Assembly: GCA_018262235.1 (NCBI GenBank)
Contig: JAGTRY010000014.1
Span: 1 to 54,538 of the forward strand
Length of the DNA: 54,538 bases
From: Pseudomonadota bacterium
GTDB lineage: Bacteria > Pseudomonadota > Gammaproteobacteria > Burkholderiales > Rhodocyclaceae
Direction of reading: 5' to 3'
Shown: in pieces, positions 24,411-35,883 of the stretch
Numbering within the stretch: position 1 is the stretch's first letter
Layout of the letters: each line of letters begins with the position of its first letter
Program-made: the position numbers and the translations under genes
Notes under the pieces: generated by a model
The model's input: only the letters and a program-made list of their open reading frames with translations
Databases searched by the model: none
Told to the model about the DNA's origin: nothing

Positions 24411-25802
24411 TTAGCGGGATTCCTTGATCACCCGGCCGTTCGGATTCTGGATCGGGCGGGCATTGTTCGGATAGAAATGGGTGAATACGCCGATCTGGTC
24501 GGCGGAAATCTGAACCGGCTGTTTGAGGACCAGCCACAGCACGCCTTCCGTGCACGGTGGTGTGGTCAGCGAGCCCATGTAGGCGTAGTAGTCACGCTTG
24601 GCCGGGAGCAGATCGGCGATCTGGATCGGCGTTCCGGCAGAGTATTCGTCATTCTGTTCCAGGGGCAGGTTGTTCCAGAATGTCTGGATCACCGGATTGG
24701 CACTGCCGTTTTCCAGCAGGACGGACACCACGGCGATCCGGCCTTCCTGATCCTTGTGGACCAGATGCGCCACCATGTCGAAGCTTTTCCCGTCGATCTG
24801 CTCTTCCGAAGGGTGGTGAAAATGGATCTGGATCAGCTCGAAGCTACGGCCCATGGCGCTGAGACGTGAACCGGCGCCGTAATTGATCTGGATGGTGTGG
24901 CCGTTGTCGATGATGCGGAAATACGAAGGTTTGTAGTCGAACTGCAGCGCTTCCTGATCCACCTTGATGCCATTGCGAATATCGATGGGGGATTGGCGCT
25001 GCCCGGTACGGCAGAGTGCGTTGTCGGGGCTCAGGTTGCCCCAGGCTTCCGGACCGTTCTCTCCCTCGTAACTCCAGTGTGCCAGCGGATGATGGGCCGG
25101 GGGGGCCGGGCTGATGTCCGCATGGCCCGCTACTGCGGCCTTGGGGGCTTTGGGCGCCACGGGCCGCGGGCTGTAAGTGGGCGGTGGCGTGTTGCGATAG
25201 GTCGTGATCGGGAGTGCAGAGTTCTCGGGGCGCGCCGCAGAGGTGGCCGGAATGCGGGTGGCGCGTTTGGTCGCAGGCGTCTCTGGTTCCGTGTCTTTGA
25301 CCGGTTTGATCGCATCGCGCGGTGGCGGCTCGGTGTTGCTGGCTGCGCGCTCCCTGGCCTTTCTGGTGACGTCTGCTGCCCGGCGCCCGGCTTCGCGGGC
25401 TAGATCCCGCAGGTTTACCGCCTTGGGCTGAGGGCAGACCGTGTTGAAAAAGCGTTCATCCACCGTGCCGGGGCGAACCGGGCTGGCCACCATCGCGTCG
25501 ACGTTCTCTTCCCGCAAGACGCGGTCATCGGCAGACATGTAGACGCGCTTGACGATGGTGAAGGAACGGTTGCGGCAATCGTAGCGGTTCATGGCCCGCA
25601 CGGTCTTGTAACCGGCTTTTTCAGCCTGCGCGTCAGCCAGTACGATACGCCCCCATGCCACTTTGGTGCCGGCATCCGCATTTACCACGCTGCCACGGTC
25701 GATCTCCACCGTACGCAGACGGTCGCTGGCTACCGCGATCCACTCTGCCGCCTGGGCGGGCAGGGTCATGCATAACAGCAGGCAGGGCAGGATTTTGCGC
25801 AT
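24411..25802 (-). CDS. Periplasmic alpha-carbonic anhydrase fused to an N-terminal surface-adhesin-E-like domain
   Basis: Secreted two-domain protein (463 residues). A signal peptide (MRKILPCLLLCMTLPAQAA) leads into a CNP1/surface-adhesin-E-like domain (about 20-123, EWIAVASDRLRTVEIDRGSV ... NRYDCRNRSF), then a Pro/Ala/Thr-rich linker (about 125-240) and an alpha-class carbonic anhydrase (about 241-463). The zinc ligands are all present: His327 and His329 in IQIHFHHPSE and His346 in MVAHLVHKD, spaced 2 and 17 as in bacterial alpha-CAs, with LTTPPCTEGV supplying the catalytic threonine. It should interconvert CO2 and bicarbonate in the periplasm. The N-terminal domain may anchor or position the enzyme at the envelope; that is inference. 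It is divergent from thiC. Confidence 0.92.
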   Translation of the reverse strand: MRKILPCLLLCMTLPAQAAEWIAVASDRLRTVEIDRGSVVNADAGTKVAWGRIVLADAQAEKAGYKTVRAMNRYDCRNRSFTIVKRVYMSADDRVLREENVDAMVASPVRPGTVDERFFNTVCPQPKAVNLRDLAREAGRRAADVTRKARERAASNTEPPPRDAIKPVKDTEPETPATKRATRIPATSAARPENSALPITTYRNTPPPTYSPRPVAPKAPKAAVAGHADISPAPPAHHPLAHWSYEGENGPEAWGNLSPDNALCRTGQRQSPIDIRNGIKVDQEALQFDYKPSYFRIIDNGHTIQINYGAGSRLSAMGRSFELIQIHFHHPSEEQIDGKSFDMVAHLVHKDQEGRIAVVSVLLENGSANPVIQTFWNNLPLEQNDEYSAGTPIQIADLLPAKRDYYAYMGSLTTPPCTEGVLWLVLKQPVQISADQIGVFTHFYPNNARPIQNPNGRVIKESR

Positions 25803-26007
25803 GAGGGCTCCCAGAGCGTTCGCACCATCCGGGGATTAGCGGCAGACATGGCGAAAATCTTGAGGAGGAATGGGCCGGATTTCGTTCGGGATGGTGTGTT
25901 GCCGTCAGGGGCTGAACCGCCCGTGGCGGACCTATAGGGGAGGCTCGTGCCGCTCACGGCGGGCCGGCGGTTGCCTTGGCGGGCAGATTTCAGTAAGGTA
26001 CGACGAT

Positions 26008-28059
<2,052 letters not shown>

Positions 28060-28099
28060 TCCGGGACGGTGCCGGACAAGCCTGTCCGCAGGCAAGCGT

Positions 28100-28130
28100 G
28101 GTCGCCTGTCATCCAGCAGGCGGCCTTTTT
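28100..28130 (+). terminator. Rho-independent terminator after thiC
   Basis: GGTCGCCTG (28100-28108) pairs with CAGGCGGCC (28117-28125) with one wobble, 8-nt loop, followed by TTTTT. The following 216 bases to the next start hold no recognised gene. Confidence 0.85.
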
Positions 28131-28346
28131 GCTGGACACGAGGGCTTGCATGGTCTGCTCGGGCGCTTGGGCGCACCTTTGGTCTGTTCAAGATACGGTC
28201 GGGGGGTCCGTAAATCAATCAAGTGGTCGGCGCTTGCTGGCTGTGAGGATTGCGCCTGTATAGATACGGTGAATGCAGGCGGCGGGCTCATGCTGAATCA
28301 CACGATCTGAGCTGTAGAACACAATCACGGGTTCGCGCGTAATCGT

Positions 28347-31300
28347 ATGACTTCACGAATTTCGCTCTGGTTGGGACGCTTGAGTGTAGGGCGCAAGCTC
28401 ACGCTCATTTACCTGCTCGACCTGACAGCCGTCATTTATATCTCGGGCATCCTGATTCACGAGAAATATCTGGCCATCGATTTTGCCCGCAAGGAAATTG
28501 CCGGCACGATTTACGCGGAAACCGTGCGCAATGACCTGATGGATGTGTTTCTGGGCACAACAGCGCCGGCGCTGGAAACCTTCGACGCGGTCCGATCCCA
28601 GTACGACAGTACGTTCAAGACCACCGAGCAAGCCGAAAAAATGCGCGAGCTTCTGCTCAATCGCAGTGCTGTGGGAGCGAATGCCCGGCTCCTGACGCAA
28701 GGCCGGGAACTGCTCACCACGGTGGGCAACCAGTCCAATCTGATCCTCGATCCGGATCTCGACAGCTATTACGTGATGTCGCTCACCCTGCTGCGTTTCC
28801 CCGAACTGCTGCAGGTGCTTTATGACAGCCAGGAGTTCATGCGCAAGCTCGCGACTGCGCGACAGGATCCCAACAGCCAGTCGCAACTTCTGGCCATGGT
28901 GGGGCGCCTGGATGCTGTGCTGCAGGGCGTTTCTTCGGATTACATGCAGGCATGGCTGGCGGCATCTCCGACACTCAAGGGCGCCCTGAAAGATGGCAAG
29001 AACCGCGTGCTGCAAGACGCCACTGCGTATTCGATGGCCATGAAAGCCGCAGCCTACGAGAGTTCGACGGCGACCCGGGAGGCTATGCTGGAGCAAGCCT
29101 ATCAGCGAGCGCTGACGTCTCTGGACTCGACCTGGCAGAGCGGTATCGCGCAGTTGCAGATCCTGCTGAAGGCGCGCGTGGACAGCCTGTTCCACCGCAT
29201 GTGGTTGCATCTGGGTACCGCCTTGCTGCTGCTGGGCGGCATTCTGAGCATGGTGTATCTGGTGGCCAGCCAGATTGCGCGGCCCTTGCAAAACCTCGCA
29301 CGGGTGGCCGACGCCGTCAGCGGCACGGCGGACTACACGTTGCGTGCCAAATGGCATGCCCGGGATGAGATCGGGAAACTCTTCAAAGCCTTCAACGACA
29401 TGCTGGCACAGCTGGACCAGCACCGGCTCGCCCAGCAGGAACTGGCAGCCAGCGCCAGGGCGGCCGAAGCGCAGCGCGAACTGGTCGAGGCACTGCCCAT
29501 CCCGATGATGGTGACCTCCATCCCCGATCACGAAGTGCTGCATGCCAACAAGCCTGCCCAGCCCTGGCTTGGCGGGGGATCTTCCGACCCCTGGCGGACC
29601 GGGATGGAATCCAGCGTGCGCAGCCGCTTCTTCCAGCGTCTGGCCGATTCCGAGGCGGTCGATGAATTCGAGGTGCGCTGGCATGGTGGCGAGGCGCCGG
29701 CCTGGGCGGTCCTGTCCGCGCGGCGCCTGGTTTTCCAGGGGCGGGATGCCGTGCTCACCGCATTCACACCGATCAACAAACTCAAGATCATGGAGCAGCG
29801 TCTGGAGCTGTGGGCCAAAGTGTTCGAAGCGTCCAGCGAGAGCATCATCATCATGGACGAGGCGCGCAAGATCATCAGCGTCAACAATGCCTTCTGCCGC
29901 AGTACCGGGCATCCTTTCTACGAGGTCATCGGTTTGGACCTGTCCGCTGTCCTGGCGGCTCCCCACGCGATAGACCTGAGTACGCTCCAGACCAAGGAAT
30001 CCTGGCAAGGCGAGGTCCGCATCCGCCGGCAGGATGGCGAAACCTATCCGGCTTGGCTGATGGTCTCGGCCGTCTACAAGGGTGCAACGGCGGGCGAGGT
30101 GGTGAATTACATCGCCATCTCCATCGACATCACCGACCGCAAGGCCAAGGAAGACCGTATCCGCTTCCTGGCCCAGCACGATGTGCTGACCGAACTCCCC
30201 AATCGTGCGCTCTGCCAGCAACGCCTCAGTGAAGCCCTTGCACAGGCGGCCGATACCGGCGAGAAGGTTGCCGTCCTGTTCATCGACCTGGATCGCTTCA
30301 AGCTGATCAACGACACCCTGGGACATCACATCGGCGATGGTCTGCTGCGTACCGTAGCGCGGCGTCTCACCCATACAGTGCGGGCGGAAGATACTGTCAG
30401 TCGTCTGGGCGGTGACGAGTTCGTGCTTGTCCTGCGCCACGTCACGGATCTGGACGACCTCAATGCCTTGGTCAACGAGCGGCTCATCCCGTCGATCCGC
30501 CAGACCACCACGGTGGATGGCCATGCGTTTACCGTGTCCTGCAGTGTCGGGGTTGCCCTTTACCCGGATGATGCGCAGGACATCGAAACCCTCATGCGCC
30601 GTGCCGACGCTGCCATGTACGAAGCCAAGGCTGCCGGGCGTGACATGGCGCGTTTCTTCTCGCAGGAGACCGACCACCGCGTGCTGGCGCGCCAGACCAT
30701 GGAAGTCCAGTTGCGTCAGGCGCTGACCGCCGGCGAATTCAGTTTGCATTTCCAGCCGCGTCTGCATGCCCGCAGCCGCAAGGTGCAGGGGGCCGAAGCC
30801 TTGCTGCGCTGGAAGAATCCTGTGTTGGGGCAGGTTCCGCCGGGCGAATTCATCCAGTTGGCCGAAGAGACCGGGCTCATCAATGCCATCGGCGGCTGGG
30901 CGTTGCGTGAAGCCTGCTCTCTGTGGATGAAGCTCGAAGCGCAAGGGGTATGCGCCGGCCTGACCCTGTCCGTCAACCTGTCGGTTGCGCAACTGGCCAA
31001 CCCGGATCTGGTCGACCAGCTGAGCAGCTTGCTGCAGGAGCTTGGCATGCCGCCCGGACAGCTTGAACTCGAACTCACCGAGTCCCACCTGATGGACAAC
31101 CCGGTGACCGCGCAGACCCGGGTGGCGGCGCTGAAGGCGCTGGGTGTACAGATCGCCATCGACGACTTCGGCACCGGCTATTCCAGTCTGGCCTATCTCA
31201 AGCGCTTCGAGCTCGACAAGCTCAAGGTCGACCAATCCTTCGTCTTCGGCATGATGGAAGACAGTGCGGACGCGGCCATCGTCAACGCTGTCATAGGTCT

Positions 31301-31490
31301 GGGCCACACGCTGGGGCTCAGCGTCGTGGCCGAAGGGGTCGAAACGCTGGCGACGGCGCAGGCCTTGACGGCACTGGGGTGTGATGAGCTGCAAGGGTAT
31401 TGCTTCAGCCGTCCGCTACCCCTGCCCGAGCTGGTCACCTACCTGCAGAACAACGGCCACTACGGCGAACGTCGTCGCCTGCGCGGATAA
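28347..31490 (+). CDS. Membrane-bound PAS-GGDEF-EAL c-di-GMP signalling protein
   Basis: Inner-membrane sensor (1047 residues) that may both make and degrade cyclic di-GMP. The order is: TM1 (about 18-37), a periplasmic all-helical sensor (about 38-285), TM2 (about 287-311), a HAMP linker, one degenerate PAS (about 375-480), a second PAS (about 488-605; FEASSESIIIMDEARKIISV), a GGDEF domain and an EAL domain. The GGDEF active site is intact (GGDEF at 688-692) with an RxxD inhibitory I-site five residues before it (RAED). The EAL domain keeps EALLRW (817-822), LELTES, IDDFGTGYSSLAYL and KVDQSFV, so both activities are possible. The trigger is unknown. No operon partner is evident; the next genes are convergent. 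Confidence 0.95.
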   Translation: MTSRISLWLGRLSVGRKLTLIYLLDLTAVIYISGILIHEKYLAIDFARKEIAGTIYAETVRNDLMDVFLGTTAPALETFDAVRSQYDSTFKTTEQAEKMRELLLNRSAVGANARLLTQGRELLTTVGNQSNLILDPDLDSYYVMSLTLLRFPELLQVLYDSQEFMRKLATARQDPNSQSQLLAMVGRLDAVLQGVSSDYMQAWLAASPTLKGALKDGKNRVLQDATAYSMAMKAAAYESSTATREAMLEQAYQRALTSLDSTWQSGIAQLQILLKARVDSLFHRMWLHLGTALLLLGGILSMVYLVASQIARPLQNLARVADAVSGTADYTLRAKWHARDEIGKLFKAFNDMLAQLDQHRLAQQELAASARAAEAQRELVEALPIPMMVTSIPDHEVLHANKPAQPWLGGGSSDPWRTGMESSVRSRFFQRLADSEAVDEFEVRWHGGEAPAWAVLSARRLVFQGRDAVLTAFTPINKLKIMEQRLELWAKVFEASSESIIIMDEARKIISVNNAFCRSTGHPFYEVIGLDLSAVLAAPHAIDLSTLQTKESWQGEVRIRRQDGETYPAWLMVSAVYKGATAGEVVNYIAISIDITDRKAKEDRIRFLAQHDVLTELPNRALCQQRLSEALAQAADTGEKVAVLFIDLDRFKLINDTLGHHIGDGLLRTVARRLTHTVRAEDTVSRLGGDEFVLVLRHVTDLDDLNALVNERLIPSIRQTTTVDGHAFTVSCSVGVALYPDDAQDIETLMRRADAAMYEAKAAGRDMARFFSQETDHRVLARQTMEVQLRQALTAGEFSLHFQPRLHARSRKVQGAEALLRWKNPVLGQVPPGEFIQLAEETGLINAIGGWALREACSLWMKLEAQGVCAGLTLSVNLSVAQLANPDLVDQLSSLLQELGMPPGQLELELTESHLMDNPVTAQTRVAALKALGVQIAIDDFGTGYSSLAYLKRFELDKLKVDQSFVFGMMEDSADAAIVNAVIGLGHTLGLSVVAEGVETLATAQALTALGCDELQGYCFSRPLPLPELVTYLQNNGHYGERRRLRG

Positions 31491-31511
31491 CAGTGCTGCT
31501 CGCTGCCTGGA

Positions 31512-31688
31512 TTAGCGGGCGCGTGGCTTGGGCGGGAGAGGCGTGATGTTGGGGATGTGGGTGTCCGGATCCGGGCTTGCCTGTGTATCGGCCTGCTGGG
31601 GGAGCCAGAAGTCGTCCGGAATGGGACGCTCGCGCCAGCGCCGGCGTTTCTGCCGGGGCTGGGGATGGAGTGGAATGATGATGCCCAT
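31512..31688 (-). CDS. Hypothetical small basic, proline-rich protein (58 residues), coupled to the upstream gene
   Basis: The ATG at 31688 shares its A with the stop codon of the upstream gene (TGATG), so translation is probably coupled. The product starts MGIIIPLHPQPRQKRRRWRE and ends NITPLPPKPRAR. It is rich in Pro and Arg, has no hydrophobic segment and resembles no family I know. The 58-codon length and the overlap are the only support for it being real. Confidence 0.45.
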   Translation of the reverse strand: MGIIIPLHPQPRQKRRRWRERPIPDDFWLPQQADTQASPDPDTHIPNITPLPPKPRAR

Positions 31689-32002
31689 CAGCGTGGTGGA
31701 GGCGGAGGATTCTGGCCGCCACCTTTGCTCGCGCCGGGGCCGCCACTCTTGGGCATGGCGGCCAGCGTGCCGTCGATGTTGCGGCAGATGCCGGTGAAGG
31801 TTTCACCGTTTCGCCCGGTGAAGCTGACTTCTGTACCTTCGGTCTTGCCCTTGCAGGCTGCGACAGCCTCAGGCGGAGGGCCGGGAGGCCGGGCATCTCC
31901 GCCGGGCGACGGAGGTGAACTGCTGCCGGAGGACGCTGCACTGGCAGCGAGGCTGAGCAGCAAGAGGATGAAGCCGCTTCCGAGCAGAGGATATCTGACC
32001 AT
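31688..32002 (-). CDS. Hypothetical secreted protein (104 residues)
   Basis: The start at 32002 begins MVRYPLLGSGFILLLLSLAA, a clear signal peptide with likely cleavage after ASA near residue 24. The mature part has a low-complexity Ser/Pro/Gly stretch, then a compact conserved-looking core AVAACKGKTEGTEVSFTGRN followed by GETFTGICRNIDGTLAAMP with two cysteines that could form a disulfide. It ends in Gly/Pro-rich sequence. Similar short periplasmic proteins with a C-x-GK...G-x-C core are common in betaproteobacteria, but no function is known to me. It lies downstream of the MCP gene on the same strand (about 107 bases) and overlaps the next small gene. Confidence 0.72.
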   Translation of the reverse strand: MVRYPLLGSGFILLLLSLAASAASSGSSSPPSPGGDARPPGPPPEAVAACKGKTEGTEVSFTGRNGETFTGICRNIDGTLAAMPKSGGPGASKGGGQNPPPPPR

Positions 32003-32109
32003 GAGGGTTCCGGATAATCTGGATGGATGATCCAAGTATTGGCAACGCGTCCGCCTCATGCCAAGCCACTTCGCAGGGCTTCACGGGTTTTTGCGTGGTT
32101 TTGCAGGTG

Positions 32110-33738
32110 TCAGCCGATACGGAACTGCCCAACGGAGCTGGCGAGGTGGCTGGCACTCTGGTGTGCCTCGCCGATGATCTGGTCAAGGCTGTCGGCCGTG
32201 GTACTGTTGGTGGCGGCAAACTGGCTGACCCGCTCGATGACCTGAGCGATGTTGCGCAGGATCTGGCGCTGGCTGTCCAGCGCGGCGCTGATGTCGCGCA
32301 TGTTGACCAGCACTTCGCTGGTGGCATGGGGAATCTCGGCGACAGCATCCGCTGATTCGGCTGCGCGAGCGATCCCGCTCGTGACCGCCTGCATGCTTGC
32401 ATCCACGCTGCTGACGGCTTCTCCGCTAGTTCGGGTGATGCGTTCGATAAGTTCGAAGATCTGGTCGGTCGACCGGCTGGTGCGCTCGGCCAGTTTGCGG
32501 ACCTCGTCGGCGACTACCGCGAAACCCCGGCCCTGTTCGCCAGCGCGGGCGGCTTCGATGGCGGCATTGAGGGCGAGGAGGTTGGTTTGGTCGGCGATCT
32601 CGCGGATGGAGACGACGACACCGGAGATTTCGTTGGCATGTTCGGCGAGACCGGCAATGACGCTGGAGACTTCACGTACGCGCTGGCCGACGGTTTCAAG
32701 TTCGTGAGCGGTGTTGCGTACGCTGTCCGCGCCCCGCTGCGAGAGCTCGCCCGTGCTCTGGGCCGTGGCAACGGCTTCGCGGGTATTGCTGGCAATGATC
32801 TCGATGGATTCGGCAGACTCTTCAAAACCGGCCAGCGCCTGCTGGAGCATGTCGCTCTGTTCGCTGGCGCCGCGCTGTACTTGTTCGGAAAGATGATGTG
32901 CGCTGTCCATGCCTTGTTGTACCGCATTGGTCGTGGCGTGAGCCTGCCCGATCACGGTGCACTGGCTGGTCAGCATCTGCCGCAGGGCGTGCGCGACGCT
33001 GCGGACTTCGCGACAGCCATCTGCCGCAACAGGATGGGTGAGGTTGTGGCTGCGGGCAATTTCGTTGGCGCTCTCGGCAAGATGGCGCAGGGCGGGCACG
33101 CTGCGGCGAAAGACGAGAAAGGCCGCACCACCGATCAGGATGCTGCCGATCAGGGCGCTGACAATGATGCTGTTGCGGGCACTGTTCGCCGTGGCATGGG
33201 CGCTGGTCGATTCATCGTCAGCACTTTGTTCGATGGCACTCGTGAGTGAGCCCAGTCCGTCTTCGAGCGCTTCGAAATCTGCGTGGAAGGACTGGAGGCG
33301 GCTACTGCTGTCCTCTTGTGGCTGGGCAAGCATGTCGGTGGCGCTGGCCAGATAACGCTCGAGAACCGGCTGAGCCTTGTCAGCCAGTGCTTTGGCAGAT
33401 GCCGGAAGCTTGCCGAGGTTGCTGTTGAAATTTGTCCTGAGTGCTGCTGCGTGTTCCGCGAATTCCTTGCGGGCAGCTTCAAGTTCGGGGCCACCGGCTG
33501 CGTTGAGCAACCCTTTGTAAACGTCGGCGCGGATTGCGTCGTGCATCATGTCCACATCGCTCTGGGTGCGGGTGATGTTGCCTGTATGCAGGATGGCCGC
33601 ATTGGATTCGGCCATCCGGCCAAGGCTCAGACCACCGATGGTGACACTCAGAGCCAGCGCTGCGACAGCCGCCATCACCAGTGCGGCGAGCAGGCTGCCC
33701 ATGGAGGGGTTGAATGCGGAATTTTTCATCTCGGGCAT
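32110..33738 (-). CDS. Methyl-accepting chemotaxis protein
   Basis: Inner-membrane chemoreceptor (542 residues from the first ATG; an ATG three codons later, at 33729, is equally plausible). TM1 lies at about 14-40, a four-helix-bundle-like periplasmic sensor (about 41-187) contains the [20 protein letters not shown] segment, and TM2 spans about 188-212. A divergent HAMP region follows, then the signalling domain. The CheA/CheW-binding hairpin tip is canonical: [20 protein letters not shown] continuing through [20 protein letters not shown] around residues 375-415. No CheR-tethering pentapeptide is seen at the end. The ligand is unknown. The cupin gene lies upstream on the same strand. Confidence 0.95.
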   Translation of the reverse strand: MPEMKNSAFNPSMGSLLAALVMAAVAALALSVTIGGLSLGRMAESNAAILHTGNITRTQSDVDMMHDAIRADVYKGLLNAAGGPELEAARKEFAEHAAALRTNFNSNLGKLPASAKALADKAQPVLERYLASATDMLAQPQEDSSSRLQSFHADFEALEDGLGSLTSAIEQSADDESTSAHATANSARNSIIVSALIGSILIGGAAFLVFRRSVPALRHLAESANEIARSHNLTHPVAADGCREVRSVAHALRQMLTSQCTVIGQAHATTNAVQQGMDSAHHLSEQVQRGASEQSDMLQQALAGFEESAESIEIIASNTREAVATAQSTGELSQRGADSVRNTAHELETVGQRVREVSSVIAGLAEHANEISGVVVSIREIADQTNLLALNAAIEAARAGEQGRGFAVVADEVRKLAERTSRSTDQIFELIERITRTSGEAVSSVDASMQAVTSGIARAAESADAVAEIPHATSEVLVNMRDISAALDSQRQILRNIAQVIERVSQFAATNSTTADSLDQIIGEAHQSASHLASSVGQFRIG

Positions 33739-33812
33739 CTCAAGGTGTGGGGTAGTCCCTTAACAACGGCCTACCCCAGCAGGACTTGAAGCCTCTGCCC
33801 GACAGGGGCGGA

Positions 33813-34196
33813 TTACCCCTTGATGAACAGGGTGACCAGTGGCTGGTTGCCGACCTGGCGGCTCCAGTGACCATGGATGGCGGGGTCGAAGGTGGCGCCT
33901 TCAGGCAGCACATCGGCGGAGTAGAAATGCTCACCAGCCAGGAAGACACGCGAACTGCCATCGGCCAGGCCGATTTCCATGCCGCCACTGAGGATGAAGA
34001 CCCATTGCGGCACCCCGGTACAGTGGGTCTGGCTGCGGAAACCGACAGGGCTCTGACGGAACTGCACGCCGCTGGCGGCTTGGATTGTGGACAGCCGTGA
34101 AGCCGGATTGCCTTCCGTCAGCGGGATTTCCTCGTCGCGGAAACGGGCGCGGCCATCGGTATCGGTATAGAGAACGACTTGGGTAAAGCAGGTCAT
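33813..34196 (-). CDS. Cupin-domain protein
   Basis: Small single-domain beta-barrel protein (127 residues). The cupin motif region reads THCTGVPQWVFILSGGMEIG, where the first motif's usual His-x-His is reduced to a single His, followed by the conserved AGEHFYSADVLPEG turn and the HGHW segment of motif 2, so metal binding is possible but not by the standard set. Enzymatic or sensing roles are equally open. Upstream it faces the divergent diguanylate cyclase gene; downstream comes the MCP gene, with an 8-bp inverted repeat (33748-33755 / 33771-33778) in between that lacks a T-run. Confidence 0.8.
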   Translation of the reverse strand: MTCFTQVVLYTDTDGRARFRDEEIPLTEGNPASRLSTIQAASGVQFRQSPVGFRSQTHCTGVPQWVFILSGGMEIGLADGSSRVFLAGEHFYSADVLPEGATFDPAIHGHWSRQVGNQPLVTLFIKG

Positions 34197-34334
34197 GGTG
34201 GTTCATCTCATGTTGATGCGGGAAATGGATTATTACCCAATGCGCAGTCCACGGTACAGAATGGAGTCAAGCATGACGGTGTGATAACCGTTATGATTGG
34301 GCGGTTTATCCATTTCGAGTCAGGGTTGTCAAAC

Positions 34335-35840
34335 ATGCACATACGCAGCTTGCTGGTCTTGCCCCTGGTGGTTGCGGCCATATGGATGTTCTTGTACGGT
34401 GGGGCGTCCATGCCGGCATTCGGGGTGGGCATGCTTGCCGGATTCCTGCCGCCAGCCATCGGCTTGTGGGGGCTGTGGTGCAGATTCAGGCGGCAAGCTG
34501 TCGCACACTATGACTTTACCCAGAACCTGATCGACGTGATTCCGCATCCGGTCTATGTGAAGGATGCACAGAGCCGTTACCGGATGGTTAACCGGGCCTT
34601 CCTTGAAGATCAGGAGAGCTCGGCAGAAAGCATCATTGGACGCACGGTACGTGAAATCACCAATGATTCGGTGAGCGGGAAAACTTCGCTGGAAGAGGAT
34701 GCTGCCGTACTGGCAGGCGCTGAGCTGCGGGTGGAACGGCATGATGTCCATCCGCTTACGGGCGCCGAACGGCATCGTGTGATCATGAAGGGCAGTTGTC
34801 CGGGATTGACCGGGGAGCGCCTGCTGGTCGGCGGCAATTTCGACATCACGCATTGGTGGATCAGCGAGCAGAACCTTCTGCAGGCCAAGCAGCGCTTGCA
34901 GGAGGCGCTCGAAAATGAAGTGGCCTTGCGCCAGCGCACCGAAGACTTCATCCAGCGCCTGATTGACGTGATTCCCGATCCGGTCTTCATCAAGAAATCG
35001 GGCGGACAGTACGTGATGATCAACGAAGCCTTTGCGCGCTATCGGGATGTCGACAAACTGAAATTCAAGGCTTTCCTGCCCGTCCCGAAGAATCCGCTGG
35101 CGCACCAAAAATCCCTGGACGAGGATGCGCGCGTCCTCTCCGGAGAAGATGTGACCAAGGAGGATCACACGATCCGCCAAGCGACCGGCGAAGAAGTCTT
35201 CCGCATCATCAGCAAGCGCCGCAGCATCTTTGTGGATGGTGATCCGGTGATCGTCGGGGTGGAGCACCACATCACGGAATGGCGTCTGGCCGAGCGCGAA
35301 CTCAAGCGCCTGGCCGAAGAAGATGCGCTGACCGGGATAGCCAATCGGCGTCATTTCAATCGCGAGGCCGAGCGGGCCATCGAGCAGGCGCATCGCTATA
35401 ACGAACAGCTGTCCCTGCTGATGCTGGATATCGATTTCTTCAAGCGGATCAATGATTGCTATGGCCACACCGTGGGTGACGAAGTGTTGTGCGAAATGGC
35501 GCGGCGCATGCAGCTCTGCCTGCGGAAATCGGATTTGCCGGGGCGTTGGGGCGGTGAAGAGTTCGTGGCTTTGTTGCCTCACACCATGCTCGAAACCGCG
35601 TTGATGGTGGCAGAGCGCTTGCGTGCCGAATTTGCGGACTTGCCCGTCGGGACCAGCGCCGGGGCGTTGCCGGTAACCTTCAGTGGCGGCAGCGCACAAT
35701 TGCGGCCTGATGACTCCTTGCAATCGCTGACCGCACGGGCTGATGCGGCGCTCTATCGTGCCAAGAACAGCGGTCGTAACCGGATTGAAAATGCTGAAAC
35801 AGGCGCCACGGTTTTTCCCGAAGATAACGCGGCCTGGTGA
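34335..35840 (+). CDS. PAS-PAS-GGDEF diguanylate cyclase
   Basis: Membrane-anchored diguanylate cyclase. From the ATG at 34335 (MHIRSLLVLPLVVAAIWMFL) it has 501 residues; ATGs at 34179 and 34293 would add an unlikely N-terminus. Two hydrophobic segments (about 3-20 and 26-47) form a short hairpin anchor with hardly any periplasmic part. Two PAS domains follow (about 63-170 and 205-325) which are recent duplicates of each other: LIDVIPHPVYVKDAQSRYRM versus LIDVIPDPVFIKKSGGQYVM. The GGDEF domain has an intact GGEEF at 406-410 and an RxxD I-site (RKSD) five residues before it, so it should make c-di-GMP and be product-inhibited. It has no EAL domain. Confidence 0.93.
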   Translation: MHIRSLLVLPLVVAAIWMFLYGGASMPAFGVGMLAGFLPPAIGLWGLWCRFRRQAVAHYDFTQNLIDVIPHPVYVKDAQSRYRMVNRAFLEDQESSAESIIGRTVREITNDSVSGKTSLEEDAAVLAGAELRVERHDVHPLTGAERHRVIMKGSCPGLTGERLLVGGNFDITHWWISEQNLLQAKQRLQEALENEVALRQRTEDFIQRLIDVIPDPVFIKKSGGQYVMINEAFARYRDVDKLKFKAFLPVPKNPLAHQKSLDEDARVLSGEDVTKEDHTIRQATGEEVFRIISKRRSIFVDGDPVIVGVEHHITEWRLAERELKRLAEEDALTGIANRRHFNREAERAIEQAHRYNEQLSLLMLDIDFFKRINDCYGHTVGDEVLCEMARRMQLCLRKSDLPGRWGGEEFVALLPHTMLETALMVAERLRAEFADLPVGTSAGALPVTFSGGSAQLRPDDSLQSLTARADAALYRAKNSGRNRIENAETGATVFPEDNAAW

Positions 35841-35883
35841 CCCATGCTGAGCTTCTTCCCGCGCAATGCAGCGAGGGATGGCG

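Noticed and set aside
28353-31394. 1013-codon open frame opposite the GGDEF-EAL gene
   Set aside because: Arises from GC-rich third positions; the plus frame has intact GGDEF, EAL and PAS motifs.
31435-31941. 168-codon minus-strand frame overlapping the two small genes
   Set aside because: Very Pro/Arg/Ala-rich, no start signal, and it conflicts with the signal-peptide gene at 31688-32002 in another frame.
33748-33778. Inverted repeat TGGGGTAG/CTACCCCA between the cupin and MCP genes as a terminator
   Set aside because: 15-base loop and no T-run; at most a weak mRNA structure.
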